Shown one piece after another: positions 50,319 through 59,734 of a stretch of 63,777 bases of DNA; positions within the stretch are counted from its first letter, which is position 1; each line of letters opens with the position of its first letter. The notes under the pieces are model-generated. The model did no database searches and was not told the origin of the DNA. It saw only the letters and a list, made by a program, of their open reading frames with translations. Source of the DNA: CAZHDI01 sp964531285 (lineage in GTDB: Bacteria > Pseudomonadota > Alphaproteobacteria > JAJFIK01); the NCBI GenBank assembly GCA_964531285.1, contig CAZHDI010000006.1, forward strand, positions 1-63,777, written 5' to 3'. The translations under genes were made by a program, and so were the position numbers.

Positions 50319-52778
50319 TCAGTAGTAATCGTACGACACGCGCAGCCCCACCGTGCGCGGACGGTTGGTGGCGATCCGCACGATGTCGTCCTGATCGTTG
50401 ATGAACAATTCGGCCCGCTCATCGGTCAGGTTCTCGATAAAGATTTCGGCGCTCCAGTTCTCCTGGGTAACACCGAAGGACAAATCGGCGGTGACATAGC
50501 TATCCTGCTCGCGCGAATCGGCGGCCACGAGCGAGCTGGTCGTGCTGTCCGCATACTGCACACCGGCCTGGACGAAGCCGACATAATCGCCCGCGAAGGG
50601 CTGCTCATACCGGCCGCGCAAATTACCCTGGAACTCCGGCGTCAGCGGCAGGGAGCTGCCGACCGGCACCAGTTCCACGGCCTGGCCGCGCGTCTCTGTC
50701 AACTCCGTGTCGTTGTACGACAGCGCCGCGAACAGGGTCAGATTCTCGTTCACCGACCACACCGTATCGGCCTCGACCCCAAGAATCTCCGAGTCCGCCG
50801 CATTTTCGATGAAGGTCAGAATAGAGACGTTCTGCGGGTCGAAACGCGAGACCTGCATGTCCGTCCACTCGATGAAATAGACGTTACCGTTGAACTGGAG
50901 ATTGCCGTCCATAAGCAGGGTTTTCCACCCGGCCTCGTAATTGGTCACATCATCCGTGTCATACGTAACGCCCACCGTCGGGAAGGCCGGATTGGCCGAG
51001 GGAATACCCCCGCCCCGGTTGAAGCCGCCCGGACGGTAGCCTTCCGAGTAGGTCGCATAGAACAGCAGATCCTGGGTCGGCGTATAGGTCACCGTATATT
51101 TCTGGATCACGCCGTCGAGTTCGAGCGGTTTGTCCGAATGGCCGCCCGAGAGATCGTAATCGCGCCCGCGATCCTGGTTGACCGAGCCCTGGAAGATCCC
51201 GTCGGCGAAGTTCGAGGAGCCGGTGAAATCCTGCTCCAGGTCGTAATAGCGGGCGCCAGCGGTCACCGTCAGAAGATCCGGGATCAGATCGAACGAGACC
51301 TCGCCGAACACCGCGATCTGTTTTTCCGTTCGCGTAATGTCGTTGAAGAACGCAATCCCCTCGGGGCGCGTGCTCGGATTGATGCTGGTCGCGGTCGACA
51401 GCGGCGCGTTCGGCGCGAAGCCCAGATCGGGCACCGCCAGATAGGCATAGTCGTCGAGGGTCTCGATCTCAAAATCGTCGTAGAACACCCCGGCGGTCAG
51501 GCGCCAACGGTTGGTCTGGTCGGTCGAGAAACGGAACTCGTGAGTGTTCCGAGTATGGAATTGTTCGCCCTTGAAGCCCTTGACCGGATTGAGGCATTCC
51601 CGGCCGTCCGGCGTAATGAACTGCGGGTCGATGCCGTAATTCACGATATAGTCGGGGTTGGTGTAGGTGCAGGTGTAATAGGCGATGAACCCGCCAACAT
51701 TGTTATAGCCGGTGTAGTCGATCGACTGGTTCACATCGCGGTCGAGATACGCACCCGTGTACAGAAGATCGAGCATGGCAAGGCGCCCCTCGATCGTCCA
51801 GGACGTCTGACCAAACTCATCGCGCAGCTTGTCCGGGAAAAAGCGCGACACTTCCAGATCGCCGACTTCCGGGTCGTAATCGAACACACCGTCCGCGCCC
51901 AACTCCTGCTGCGTATGCTGAACGAGCACGCTCCAGTCGTCGGTCACCTGATATTTCGCACTCAGGCGCACGCCCTTATAGAAGCTGTCGTTGAAATCGT
52001 CCTCGACCAGATCGATGTTGCTGGCCGTGTCGTACCGCGCCGCGCCGGCCGGACCGTTCGACAGCGGATTGACCGCCGGGTCGAGCGTGAAGGAGCCCTC
52101 GACATTGTCGATATAGCCGCCTTCGTTGATCGAATAGAAGGCCGCGCGGACGCCGAACTTGTCTTCGATGATCGGCACATTGATATAAGCCTCGACACCG
52201 TCGCTCATTTCACCGCCCTGGGTGAAGGCGACGCTGGCATCGAACCCGGCCTGGAATTCATCCAGCACCGGCTTGTTGGTAATCAGACGAACCGTCCCCG
52301 CCTGGGAACTCGCCCCGTAGAGCGTACCCTGCGGACCGGCCAGAACCTCGATACGCTCCAGGTCGGTCGCATAGACGTCCAAGTTGCGGCCCGGCGCCGT
52401 CACCGGCTGTTCGTCAAGATAAAGCGCGACGTTGGGCGTCGAGCCTTGCGCGCCCGACAGCATCACGGTGATAGGTTCGACCGACAGACCACGGATGAAG
52501 ATGGTCGACTGGCCCGGACCGCGCCCCCCGGCGGTGACATTGGGCAGATACCGGACATAATCGTCGAAATTGCCGATATTCAGCTCATCAATCGTCTCAC
52601 TATCGACGGCTTGAACCGCGACCGGAATGTCCTGCGCAGCAGCTTCCTGCTTGGTCGCCGTCACCGTGATCGTTTCGATCCGGCCGCGCTGCGCCGGTGC
52701 ATCGTCCTGCGCTAAGGCCGGTACCCAAACTGTGGATGCCAGCGCTATGGCGGACGTGGTGCTCAGCAGTCTCGACAT
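50319..52778 (-). CDS. TonB-dependent outer-membrane receptor 2
   Basis: An 819-residue receptor of the 'iron complex/pesticin-type' class common in Sphingomonads and Caulobacters. The signal peptide MSRLLSTTSAIALASTVWVP ends at ALA. A TonB-box-like ETITVTATKQ follows, then the plug with AVQAVDSETIDELNIGNFDD, TIFIRGLSVEP and LERIEVLAGPQGTLYGASSQ. The barrel ends in GLRVSYDYY with aromatic terminal residues. GGGGACATACTG precedes the ATG. The substrate is not deducible. It is probably monocistronic, with a terminator behind it and about 500 bp without genes upstream. Confidence 0.93.
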   Translation of the reverse strand: MSRLLSTTSAIALASTVWVPALAQDDAPAQRGRIETITVTATKQEAAAQDIPVAVQAVDSETIDELNIGNFDDYVRYLPNVTAGGRGPGQSTIFIRGLSVEPITVMLSGAQGSTPNVALYLDEQPVTAPGRNLDVYATDLERIEVLAGPQGTLYGASSQAGTVRLITNKPVLDEFQAGFDASVAFTQGGEMSDGVEAYINVPIIEDKFGVRAAFYSINEGGYIDNVEGSFTLDPAVNPLSNGPAGAARYDTASNIDLVEDDFNDSFYKGVRLSAKYQVTDDWSVLVQHTQQELGADGVFDYDPEVGDLEVSRFFPDKLRDEFGQTSWTIEGRLAMLDLLYTGAYLDRDVNQSIDYTGYNNVGGFIAYYTCTYTNPDYIVNYGIDPQFITPDGRECLNPVKGFKGEQFHTRNTHEFRFSTDQTNRWRLTAGVFYDDFEIETLDDYAYLAVPDLGFAPNAPLSTATSINPSTRPEGIAFFNDITRTEKQIAVFGEVSFDLIPDLLTVTAGARYYDLEQDFTGSSNFADGIFQGSVNQDRGRDYDLSGGHSDKPLELDGVIQKYTVTYTPTQDLLFYATYSEGYRPGGFNRGGGIPSANPAFPTVGVTYDTDDVTNYEAGWKTLLMDGNLQFNGNVYFIEWTDMQVSRFDPQNVSILTFIENAADSEILGVEADTVWSVNENLTLFAALSYNDTELTETRGQAVELVPVGSSLPLTPEFQGNLRGRYEQPFAGDYVGFVQAGVQYADSTTSSLVAADSREQDSYVTADLSFGVTQENWSAEIFIENLTDERAELFINDQDDIVRIATNRPRTVGLRVSYDYY

Positions 52779-53275
52779 CAGTATGTCCCCTGATTGTTTT
52801 AGCCTAATGGTTCAGGCTCGTATGATCTTGGCCCGGTATGATTTCGGCCCGGTCGGCTCACATGCCGATGACGGCCCTGCCGGGCAGGGTCGTCGTGTCA
52901 GTCCACAATTTTTATTCTGACGTGGTCCCGATCACGCTGACGGCGTACGGAAGCAATCGGAAAATGTTGTCCGTGTCGTACTCATCTTTATCCGTACAAA
53001 GCCCATCAGCCGACGATCAACGTAGCATCGCGAGACGGAAACGAAAGGCCATAAGGCGCATCGGGACGGCGTCGCACCGTGATGCACCGCACAATGCGAT
53101 TAAAATAAAATAATAAAATCAATAGCTTAAGGATAAGGCGTGGCAGAAAAGCAACAATCAGACAAAGTCTCGGCTCGGGCCGCTCCCGGGGGCGGCACGC
53201 TGGTCAAGCCGGGCCGAAACCGCCTACACTCCCAAGGATACAATCTGAACGCGCCGTGCCGTTAAGGAGACACCC
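52779..53275. other. Intergenic region, AT-rich stretch
   Basis: About 500 bp between two divergent genes. The part near 52960-53150 is clearly AT-rich compared with neighbours (for example AATAAAATAATAAAATC near 53105), consistent with promoters of the receptor and the lipoprotein gene. Short frames here lack coding character. No RNA gene, terminator or convincing repeat was seen. Confidence 0.55.
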
Positions 53276-53539
53276 ATGACGCTTACTTCCCTCCGCCGCC
53301 GTGCGCCCCTGGCGGCCGGCGGCGCCCTGATCGTGGGATTGACGCTTTCAGGCTGTGCCCACCAAACCGCGCTCGATGAACCGGCGCGGCTGCCGGGCGG
53401 GCGCACCGGCATGACGGCGACAGAGCATTGCCTGCGCTACAACATGGCCCGGGCGGTGGATTGGCAGGTCATCGAAGCCGAATGCGCCGCCGGGACGCCA
53501 GATCCGGCGCCGGCCGATGAGGACGCGCCCGAGAATTGA
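53276..53539 (+). CDS. Small lipoprotein, unknown
   Basis: An 87-residue protein with a clear lipobox: signal segment APLAAGGALIVGLTLSGC, with Cys 26 or so as the lipidated residue. The mature part is only about 60 residues, with a CLRYNMARAVDWQVIEAEC stretch whose two Cys may form a disulphide, then an acidic Pro/Ala tail. AAGGAGAC lies 5 nt upstream of the ATG. The family is not recognised. It is convergent with the SOD gene. Confidence 0.75.
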   Translation: MTLTSLRRRAPLAAGGALIVGLTLSGCAHQTALDEPARLPGGRTGMTATEHCLRYNMARAVDWQVIEAECAAGTPDPAPADEDAPEN

Positions 53540-53576
53540 TCCCCCGCGCGCCGCTCGCTGAGACGATGGGCCGTGA

Positions 53577-54098
53577 TTACGGCCGCCGGATCACCCCGCA
53601 GGCAATTCGGCCTCCGGCCCCGCCGATGGGCTGGGTGAGATGATCGTCCTGGCTTTCATGGATGATCAGGGTGGACCCGTCGGCGTCCAGAAGGGCGGCC
53701 GCCCCCTCGCTCATGGTCACCAGCGAGGTGTAGAGTTCCACATCCGCCGAGCCGTCAGTGTGCACGATCAGATTGGGCAGATTGCCCTCATGGGGCCCAT
53801 CGGGGTGATAAAAGCCGTGGGGCTTGCCCGAGGGCATGATGTGCGGCCCCGTCGCCTTGAACCCGGCCTCGGGATCCTCGCAAGTGCCGATCGCATGGAA
53901 ATGCATCCCGCGCGGACCGGCCGGCAGACCGCGCGCCCGGATCCGCAGGATAATCCCTTCGGTGCCTTCAAAGAACGATACCGTGCCGACATGGCTGCCG
54001 TCGCGGTCGATAAGCGTGGCCAGCGCGTCCGCATCCCGGGCCTGAGCCGGCCCGGCCAGCGCCATCGCCATCACACCGGCAGCGAGAAACCGCTTCAT
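53577..54098 (-). CDS. sodC: Cu/Zn superoxide dismutase, periplasmic
   Basis: A 173-residue protein with the signal peptide MKRFLAAGVMAMALAGPAQA. ATG at 54098 is chosen because AGGAGG lies 5 nt upstream; the longer frame before it is not supported. Metal ligands of SodC are present: MHFHAIGTCE (two copper His plus a disulphide Cys), GPHIMPSGKPHGFYHPDGPH (zinc and bridging His) and LIIHESQDDH. GAGGRIACGVI carries the second disulphide Cys. It protects the envelope from superoxide. It lies 59 bp downstream of the lipoprotein hydrolase gene on the same strand. Confidence 0.95.
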   Translation of the reverse strand: MKRFLAAGVMAMALAGPAQARDADALATLIDRDGSHVGTVSFFEGTEGIILRIRARGLPAGPRGMHFHAIGTCEDPEAGFKATGPHIMPSGKPHGFYHPDGPHEGNLPNLIVHTDGSADVELYTSLVTMSEGAAALLDADGSTLIIHESQDDHLTQPIGGAGGRIACGVIRRP

Positions 54099-54157
54099 CC
54101 TTGCCTCCTGAACTGGGTGATCTCTGGCCACGGTTGTAGCGCAGACCGGCGCGCGGG

Positions 54158-55180
54158 TCACCGGCAGTGCGCGACCGTGCCGTAAACGTCGCGGCTGACT
54201 TCCGCGCCCGAGGGCAGATCGGCGGTCTGATCCAGGATCCAGACCCCGATATCGCGCCAGACCGTCTCGGCGCCCAGATCGCGCAGCAGCATGTGATAGC
54301 CCTCCGGATAGACCGCCATGCGCGGATTGGGACCGCACAGGCTCAAGGCGACCTCGTGAACCGGGCGGCGCGGGATGATCTCGTCTTTTTCGCCGTACAG
54401 CAGCAGGACCGGGTCCTCGACGGCGCCCGCGCTGGCGTAGCCGGTCTCCATCAGATCCACCAGGCCGTAGATCGCATCGGCGCGGGTATCGATGATGATA
54501 TTGGGATCGCGGGCATAGGCGCGCAGCATCTCGATATTATCGCTGGGCATGATGTCGAGCCCGCCGCCATCGAGCTGCATGCCCGGAATGGCGAAGGCCG
54601 ACAGCCAGAGGCTGGCGCGATAGAGGAACGGCTGGCTGGACCAGCCCCACACCGCCGGCGCGACCAGGATCACCCCGTCGACCGGCAAGTCCTGGCGCGC
54701 GCTCGCGGCGATGGCGACCGCCCCGCCCATGCTTTCGCCCAGCAAAAACAGCGGGACATCCGGATAGACGGCACTGACCAGAGTGATGAAGGTCGTCAGG
54801 TCATCGACCATGCGGTCTTCGCCCGGCCAGATGCCGCGCTGGGCCGTGCGCCCGAAACCGCGCTGATCATAGGCATAGGTGGTAATGCCGCGCGCTGCCC
54901 ACCATGCGCCGGGCATCGCGAAGGCATTGGCATAATCGTTCATGCCGTGAACCGCGATGATGACCGCACGCGGATCATCGGCCAGCCACGCATCGACGGC
55001 CAGGTCCACCCCGTCGGGGGTGCGGAAGAATGAGCCGCGCAAAAGCGGCGAGCGCGGCTCCTCGGCCGCCGGCCCCGCCGTCTGTATCGTCGGCCCGCAG
55101 GCCGTCAGCATAAGGAGCATGGCCAGCGCGCTGCACAGCCCAACGATCCCCCGCCGCAACGATCCGACATCCACCGGCAT
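54158..55180 (-). CDS. Lipoprotein alpha/beta hydrolase (monoglyceride-lipase-like)
   Basis: A 340-residue protein with lipobox LLMLTACGPT, so it is anchored to a membrane. The alpha/beta-hydrolase core follows: oxyanion loop AVHGMNDYANAF, nucleophile GESMGGAVAIAA (GxSxG), acid in LLYGEKDEIIP, and catalytic His in PEGYHMLLRDLG. QRGFGRTAQRGIWPG is typical of the Serine-aminopeptidase / lysophospholipase group. The substrate is probably a monoacylglycerol or other lipid ester. It lies 9 bp after the uracil-DNA glycosylase stop and 59 bp before sodC. Confidence 0.88.
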   Translation of the reverse strand: MPVDVGSLRRGIVGLCSALAMLLMLTACGPTIQTAGPAAEEPRSPLLRGSFFRTPDGVDLAVDAWLADDPRAVIIAVHGMNDYANAFAMPGAWWAARGITTYAYDQRGFGRTAQRGIWPGEDRMVDDLTTFITLVSAVYPDVPLFLLGESMGGAVAIAASARQDLPVDGVILVAPAVWGWSSQPFLYRASLWLSAFAIPGMQLDGGGLDIMPSDNIEMLRAYARDPNIIIDTRADAIYGLVDLMETGYASAGAVEDPVLLLYGEKDEIIPRRPVHEVALSLCGPNPRMAVYPEGYHMLLRDLGAETVWRDIGVWILDQTADLPSGAEVSRDVYGTVAHCR

Positions 55181-55189
55181 GGTTCCGCC

Positions 55190-55828
55190 TCACTCCTTGA
55201 TATCCGCCGTGCCCTCACCGGGTTTCGGGCCCAATGCGGCGCGCACCCGGCGGCGGATATAGGGCAACACCTCCGCCTCGAACCAGGGATTGCGCTTCAA
55301 CCAGGCATTGTTCCGCCAGGAGGGATGGGGCAACGGCACATAAAGCGGGGTAAAGGCATGCCAGTTTCGGACCGTTTCGGTCAGTGTGCCGGCCCTGGAC
55401 GCCCCCAGGTGCCAGCGCTGGGCATAGGCGCCAATGAGCAGCACCAGGTCCAGGTCGGTCAGGTGCTCGAACACCCGGTTGCGCCAAAGCGGGGCACATT
55501 CGGGCCGCGGCGGCAAATCCCCGCCTTTGGCATCCAATCCGGGAAAGCAGAACCCCATGGGCACGATGGCGATGCGCGCTGTGTCGTAGAATTCATCCCG
55601 CGTCACATCCATCCAGTCGCGCAGCCGGTCGCCGGACGGATCGGTGAACGGCACCGAGGAGGCATGGACCCGCGTGCCGGGCGCCTGCCCTGCGATCACG
55701 ATGCGCGCGGTCGGGCCGACCCGCAGGACCGGGTTGGGCTCATGGGGCAGCGGTGTCTTGTTCGGGGTCTCGACACAGACCCGGCAGGCGCGGATCTCGG
55801 TGAGAAGACGGTCGAGTTTCGGCGGCAT
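55190..55828 (-). CDS. Uracil-DNA glycosylase family protein
   Basis: A 212-residue protein. ATG at 55828 is preferred to an earlier TTG at 55876, but no strong RBS is visible for either. The catalytic region is VIAGQAPGTRVHASSVPFTD with GDRLRDWMDV, and the second signature is VPLPHPSWRNN. CRVC near the N-terminus fits a family 4/5-like protein with an iron-sulphur-type cysteine pair, though the full four-Cys set is not clear. It removes uracil from DNA or acts on related bases. It lies between the DUF3253 gene and the lipoprotein hydrolase. Confidence 0.83.
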   Translation of the reverse strand: MPPKLDRLLTEIRACRVCVETPNKTPLPHEPNPVLRVGPTARIVIAGQAPGTRVHASSVPFTDPSGDRLRDWMDVTRDEFYDTARIAIVPMGFCFPGLDAKGGDLPPRPECAPLWRNRVFEHLTDLDLVLLIGAYAQRWHLGASRAGTLTETVRNWHAFTPLYVPLPHPSWRNNAWLKRNPWFEAEVLPYIRRRVRAALGPKPGEGTADIKE

Positions 55829-55903
55829 GGCGGTTTGATAATCGTCAGCTTCGGCCAGAATGCGGCGGCTGCGCAACCATGCGCCGCGCCCGGGATGACA
55901 GCG

Positions 55904-56167
55904 CTACTCGTTCACGGGCAACCCCAGCCGGATGACACCCTTCACGGTGCGGATATCCACGGTTTTGCCTTTGCGGGTGACGCGGATCAATCCCCGATCG
56001 GCAAGCCGGGCGGCAGCGGCCCGGATCGCCTTGAGATGGGCGCGCCAATTTTCGGCATCGAGCACCCGTGCGGCCTCGGACGGGCAGATGGTCTTGCCCG
56101 CCCCGCGCGCCGTCACCAGGTCGAGAATGGCCCGTTCCGCGGCGGCGGACTCAGCCGGAGAGGCCAT
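55904..56167 (-). CDS. DUF3253 small winged-helix-like protein
   Basis: An 87-residue protein matching DUF3253: AILDLVTARGAGKTICPSEA, then AARLADRGLIRVTRKGKTVD and VIRLGLP. The helical first half and beta-hairpin end suggest a small winged-helix DNA- or RNA-binding fold. Its start overlaps the end of the acyl-CoA dehydrogenase by 17 bp, so expression is coupled. In other genomes DUF3253 genes often sit near DNA repair or redox genes; here the next gene is the uracil-DNA glycosylase 75 bp away. Function unknown. Confidence 0.85.
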   Translation of the reverse strand: MASPAESAAAERAILDLVTARGAGKTICPSEAARVLDAENWRAHLKAIRAAAARLADRGLIRVTRKGKTVDIRTVKGVIRLGLPVNE

Positions 56168-57308
56168 AATCGCGCAACATGGCCCGGGCGATCACGATCT
56201 GCTGGATCTGGCTGGTGCCTTCATAAAGCCGGAAGATCCGCACATCGCGGTAGAACCGCTCGATGCCGTAATCGGCCACATAGCCCGCGCCGCCGAACAC
56301 CTGCACCGCCCGGTCGGCGACCCGCCCGACCATCTCGGACGCATAGTATTTGCAGCAGGATGCCTCCATCGAGACGCTCTCTCCGGCATCGCGCTTGCGG
56401 GCCGCGTCCATCACCATGGCGCGCGCGGCATAGGCTTCGGTCTTGGCGTCGGCCAGCATGGCCTGAACGAGCTGGAACGAGCCGATCGCCTCGCCGAACT
56501 GTTTACGCTCGGCGGCATAGGCGGTCATTTCCTGAATGAGCCGCTCGGCCACGCCGACACACACCGCCGATATGTGCAGCCGGCCCCGGTCGAGCACCTG
56601 CATGGCGACCTTGAAGCCCTGCCCCTCATGGCCCAGGAGGCAGGACCGGGGGATGCGCGCATCCTCGAAGACCACATCGCAGATATGGGCGCCTTGCTGG
56701 CCCATTTTCTTCTCGGGCCGGCCGATCTTGATGTTCGGATTGTCGGTCGGCACGATGAACGCGGAGATGCCGCCCGCCCCGGCCTTGTCCGGATCGGAGC
56801 GCGCCATCAGCGTCAGAACGCCGGCCTTGTTAGCGTTGGTGATGTAGCGCTTGGTGCCGTTGACCAGATATTCGTTGCCGTCGGGCAGCGCGGTGGTGCG
56901 CACCGAGCTGGCATCGGACCCGGCTTCAGGTTCGGTCAGGCAGAAACTGGCGATCACCTCGCCGCTGGCGAGCTTGGGCAGCCATTCGGCCTTCTGCTCG
57001 TCGGAGCCGAACATCACGATGCCCTGGCTGCCGATCCCCACATTCGTACCAATGACCGAGCGGAACGCCGGTGAGGTCCAGCCCAGTTCCAGGGCAACCA
57101 GGACCTCTTCCTCCATGTTGAGGCCCAGCCCGCCATACTCCTCGGGGATCGACAGGCCGAACAGGCCCAGGCCGCGCATTTCATCGACGATGTAAGCCGG
57201 AACCTCGTCATCCTCGGACACCTGGGCCTCAAGCGGCACAAGGCGTTCGCGTACGAAACGGCGCACCGTGTCGATAAGCTGGTCGCGGGTTGCGGGATCG
57301 AGCGCCAT
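56151..57308 (-). CDS. Acyl-CoA dehydrogenase
   Basis: A 385-residue FAD enzyme that oxidises acyl-CoA at the alpha-beta bond. Signatures: ASFCLTEPEAGSDASSVRTT (flavin/substrate), LQVFGGAGYVADYGIERFYR and the catalytic Glu in RLYEGTSQIQQIVIA. The N-terminal, middle and C-terminal helical domains have the usual sizes. Chain length and branched-chain preference cannot be read. It heads the string acyl-CoA dehydrogenase, DUF3253, uracil-DNA glycosylase, lipoprotein hydrolase, sodC. Its promoter must lie in the 200 bp divergent from the MFS pump. Confidence 0.94.
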   Translation of the reverse strand: MALDPATRDQLIDTVRRFVRERLVPLEAQVSEDDEVPAYIVDEMRGLGLFGLSIPEEYGGLGLNMEEEVLVALELGWTSPAFRSVIGTNVGIGSQGIVMFGSDEQKAEWLPKLASGEVIASFCLTEPEAGSDASSVRTTALPDGNEYLVNGTKRYITNANKAGVLTLMARSDPDKAGAGGISAFIVPTDNPNIKIGRPEKKMGQQGAHICDVVFEDARIPRSCLLGHEGQGFKVAMQVLDRGRLHISAVCVGVAERLIQEMTAYAAERKQFGEAIGSFQLVQAMLADAKTEAYAARAMVMDAARKRDAGESVSMEASCCKYYASEMVGRVADRAVQVFGGAGYVADYGIERFYRDVRIFRLYEGTSQIQQIVIARAMLRDYGLSG

Positions 57309-57509
57309 GGTGGTGTCCTCTCATCTCGCTCCTGGCCGCCGCCGGCCCGAGCCTCTGACTTCGTTGTCGCACAGGGTCAGGCGCTACTCTAGCCTGGAGA
57401 GCCGGGGCGCCCTCAAGGGGGGCCGTTGCCGCATGCATTGGGCGCCCAGGGCCGCTATGCTGGTTGCCCGACGCGAGATCGCGCGCAATTGGGGGAGTAC
57501 GCCGCAAGC

Positions 57510-58763
57510 ATGGCGCAAGAATCCGGCTCAGGGCCGAAACGCAAACATGCGCTGACCTTCATTTTCATAACCGTGCTCATCGATGTGACCGGCTTCGGGC
57601 TGATCATTCCGGTTCTGCCGGAACTGATCATGGCGTTGTCGGGCGAGGATCTGGGCGGCGCGGCAACCTATGCCGGCCTGCTGCTGTTCGTGTATGCGCT
57701 GATGCAGTTTCTGTTCTCTCCGGTAATCGGCAATCTGTCGGACCGGTTCGGCCGGCGTCCGGTCCTGCTCATCTCGCTCGGCATGCTGGCGATCGACTAT
57801 CTGATCATGGGCTTTGCCGCGACCATCACCTGGCTCTTTATCGGCCGGCTGCTCTCCGGCATTGCGGGCGCGACCTACAGCACGGCGGGCGCCTATATCG
57901 CCGATGTCTCCACACCCGAAGACAAGGCCCAGAATTTCGGCATCCTCGGCGCCGCGTTCGGGGTCGGCTTCGTGCTCGGTCCGGCCATCGGCGGGCTCTT
58001 GGGCGAAATCGATCCGCGGGCGCCATTCTTCGCCGCCGCCGGGCTGGCCATGCTGAACGTGCTTTACGGCCTGTTCGTCCTGCCCGAATCGCTGGCCAAG
58101 GAGCATCGCCGGCCGCTGGACTGGCGGCGCGCCAATGCCATCGGTACGCTGACGCAATTACGCAACTATCCGGTCGTGTTCGCGCTGGCGGGCGTCTATT
58201 TCCTTTATCACCTCGCGCACCAAGTCTATCCGTCGTCCTGGTCCTACTACACGATGGAGAAATTCGCCTGGAGCACCGGCGATGTGGGCATCTCGCTGGC
58301 CTTTGTCGGCGCCTGCTCGTTCATCGTGCAGTATTGGCTGATCAAGAAGATCATGCCGCGCCTGGGGCCGCCGCGCGCCGCCCTGTTCGGGCTCATGGGC
58401 GTGGCCCTTGCCTATTTTGGCTACGGCGTCGCGACGCAGGGGTGGATGGTCTATCCCATCATCGCCATGGGCGCGCTGGCGAGCATCGCCGGTCCGGCCC
58501 TGTCGGGCCTGATGTCGAACGCGATCCCCGAAAACGCCCAAGGCGAATTACAGGGCGGCCTGTCGAGCCTGATGAGCCTGACCGCCATCCTGTCGCCGCT
58601 GATGCTTACCCAATTATTCGCCTATTTCACCGGACCCGACACGCCGGTCTATTTCCCCGGCGTGCCCTTTATCGTCGCGAGCCTCCTGACCCTGATCGCC
58701 CTCGGCGCCTACCGCTTCGCCATGCGCAATGGATCGGGACAGGCGGTCAGCATGTCCCGGTGA
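57510..58763 (+). CDS. MFS drug:H+ antiporter (TetA/TCR type)
   Basis: A 417-residue inner-membrane pump with 12 predicted helices. The first is LTFIFITVLIDVTGFGLIIP. Motif A is present after helix 2 (GNLSDRFGRRPVLLISLG), as are ISTAGAYIADVSTPEDKAQNFG-like features of the tetracycline-resistance group (Gly-rich GAAFGVGFVLGPAIGGLLG). The ATG at 57510 follows GGGGGAG at a slightly long distance; an earlier ATG at 57426 would add 28 unlikely residues. The substrate is not known to be tetracycline. It is divergent from the acyl-CoA dehydrogenase. Confidence 0.88.
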   Translation: MAQESGSGPKRKHALTFIFITVLIDVTGFGLIIPVLPELIMALSGEDLGGAATYAGLLLFVYALMQFLFSPVIGNLSDRFGRRPVLLISLGMLAIDYLIMGFAATITWLFIGRLLSGIAGATYSTAGAYIADVSTPEDKAQNFGILGAAFGVGFVLGPAIGGLLGEIDPRAPFFAAAGLAMLNVLYGLFVLPESLAKEHRRPLDWRRANAIGTLTQLRNYPVVFALAGVYFLYHLAHQVYPSSWSYYTMEKFAWSTGDVGISLAFVGACSFIVQYWLIKKIMPRLGPPRAALFGLMGVALAYFGYGVATQGWMVYPIIAMGALASIAGPALSGLMSNAIPENAQGELQGGLSSLMSLTAILSPLMLTQLFAYFTGPDTPVYFPGVPFIVASLLTLIALGAYRFAMRNGSGQAVSMSR

Positions 58764-58939
58764 TTCAGGGTCTTTACCTAAGCGCCACTGCATCTCGCAC
58801 ACAGCTTTGAAGAGTTTTCTGTTGATTTTTTGCCCAAAACCATCCATATATATGACGCGGTTGAGAGGGCTGCATTTGCGGTCCGTTGAAGCATTGTCTT
58901 CACTCGGCTGCATTTCTTTAGGCTCCAACACATCTTCAA

Positions 58940-59710
58940 ATGCATATTCTGTACGTTGATGACTCAGGGTCGGTCGGCAACGCCGACGAGCGCTTCTTCG
59001 TGCTGGGTGGCTTGTCAGTTTTTGAACGCGGCATCTACCATCTTATCGAAGAGACAGATGCGTGCGTCCGAGATATGAATTTGGGCGATCCCGAAGACAT
59101 CGAACTCCATGCCACCGACATGTATGGGGGCCGAAAATTCCCATGGAAAGACATTCGGTCCCGGCCCCAGCGGGAAGAGCTTATTCATACGGTCCTTGAT
59201 CTTGTGAGCCGAAGGCACTCATCCTTCCGTCTCTTTGCCGTCGCGATCGATAAAGCCGCCATCAGTCCGGCCGATCCGGTCGAAACCGCATTCGAACAGA
59301 TATGCAACCGATTCAACAAATTCATTGAACGGAACAATGATCGAAACGGTCATAAGCAACGTGGTTTGATCATTATGGACGAGAGCAGGGACGCTCTACC
59401 GCTTCAGGCCCTGGCAAGAAGTTTTCGCATCAATGGTGGGCGGTGGGGCCATTTTCGATGCCTCGCCGAGGTCCCCCTGTTTATCAACTCGAAATCGTCC
59501 CGCCTCGCCCAACTGGCCGATATGATCGCATGGAGTACATACCGCTACTACGAACATAAGGACGGCCGGTTCTTCGAGAAACTCATCCCCCATTTTGACG
59601 CGGATGGCGGCGTCATCCATGGTCTCTATCATGCCAAAGGCAGCAGGACCGAGCAGTGCTATTGTCCCGCCTGTGTTTCCCGCGACCTGCGCGACGCACG
59701 TGCTCCGTAG
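58940..59710 (+). CDS. DUF3800 protein (RNase H-like)
   Basis: A 256-residue protein of the DUF3800 family, an RNase H-like fold found in mobile and defence contexts. The acidic motifs are in place: ILYVDDSGSVG at the N-terminus, IELHATDMYGG, GLIIMDESRD and RLAQLADMIAWSTYRYYE, so a metal-dependent nuclease is plausible. A late cysteine group (QCYCPAC) may bind zinc. Base composition of the gene and of the 150 bp before it is visibly lower in GC than neighbours, a sign of horizontal transfer. It is convergent with an unknown gene 25 bp away. Confidence 0.88.
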   Translation: MHILYVDDSGSVGNADERFFVLGGLSVFERGIYHLIEETDACVRDMNLGDPEDIELHATDMYGGRKFPWKDIRSRPQREELIHTVLDLVSRRHSSFRLFAVAIDKAAISPADPVETAFEQICNRFNKFIERNNDRNGHKQRGLIIMDESRDALPLQALARSFRINGGRWGHFRCLAEVPLFINSKSSRLAQLADMIAWSTYRYYEHKDGRFFEKLIPHFDADGGVIHGLYHAKGSRTEQCYCPACVSRDLRDARAP

Positions 59711-59734
59711 TGCGCAACGGATCGGGAAACTCTG

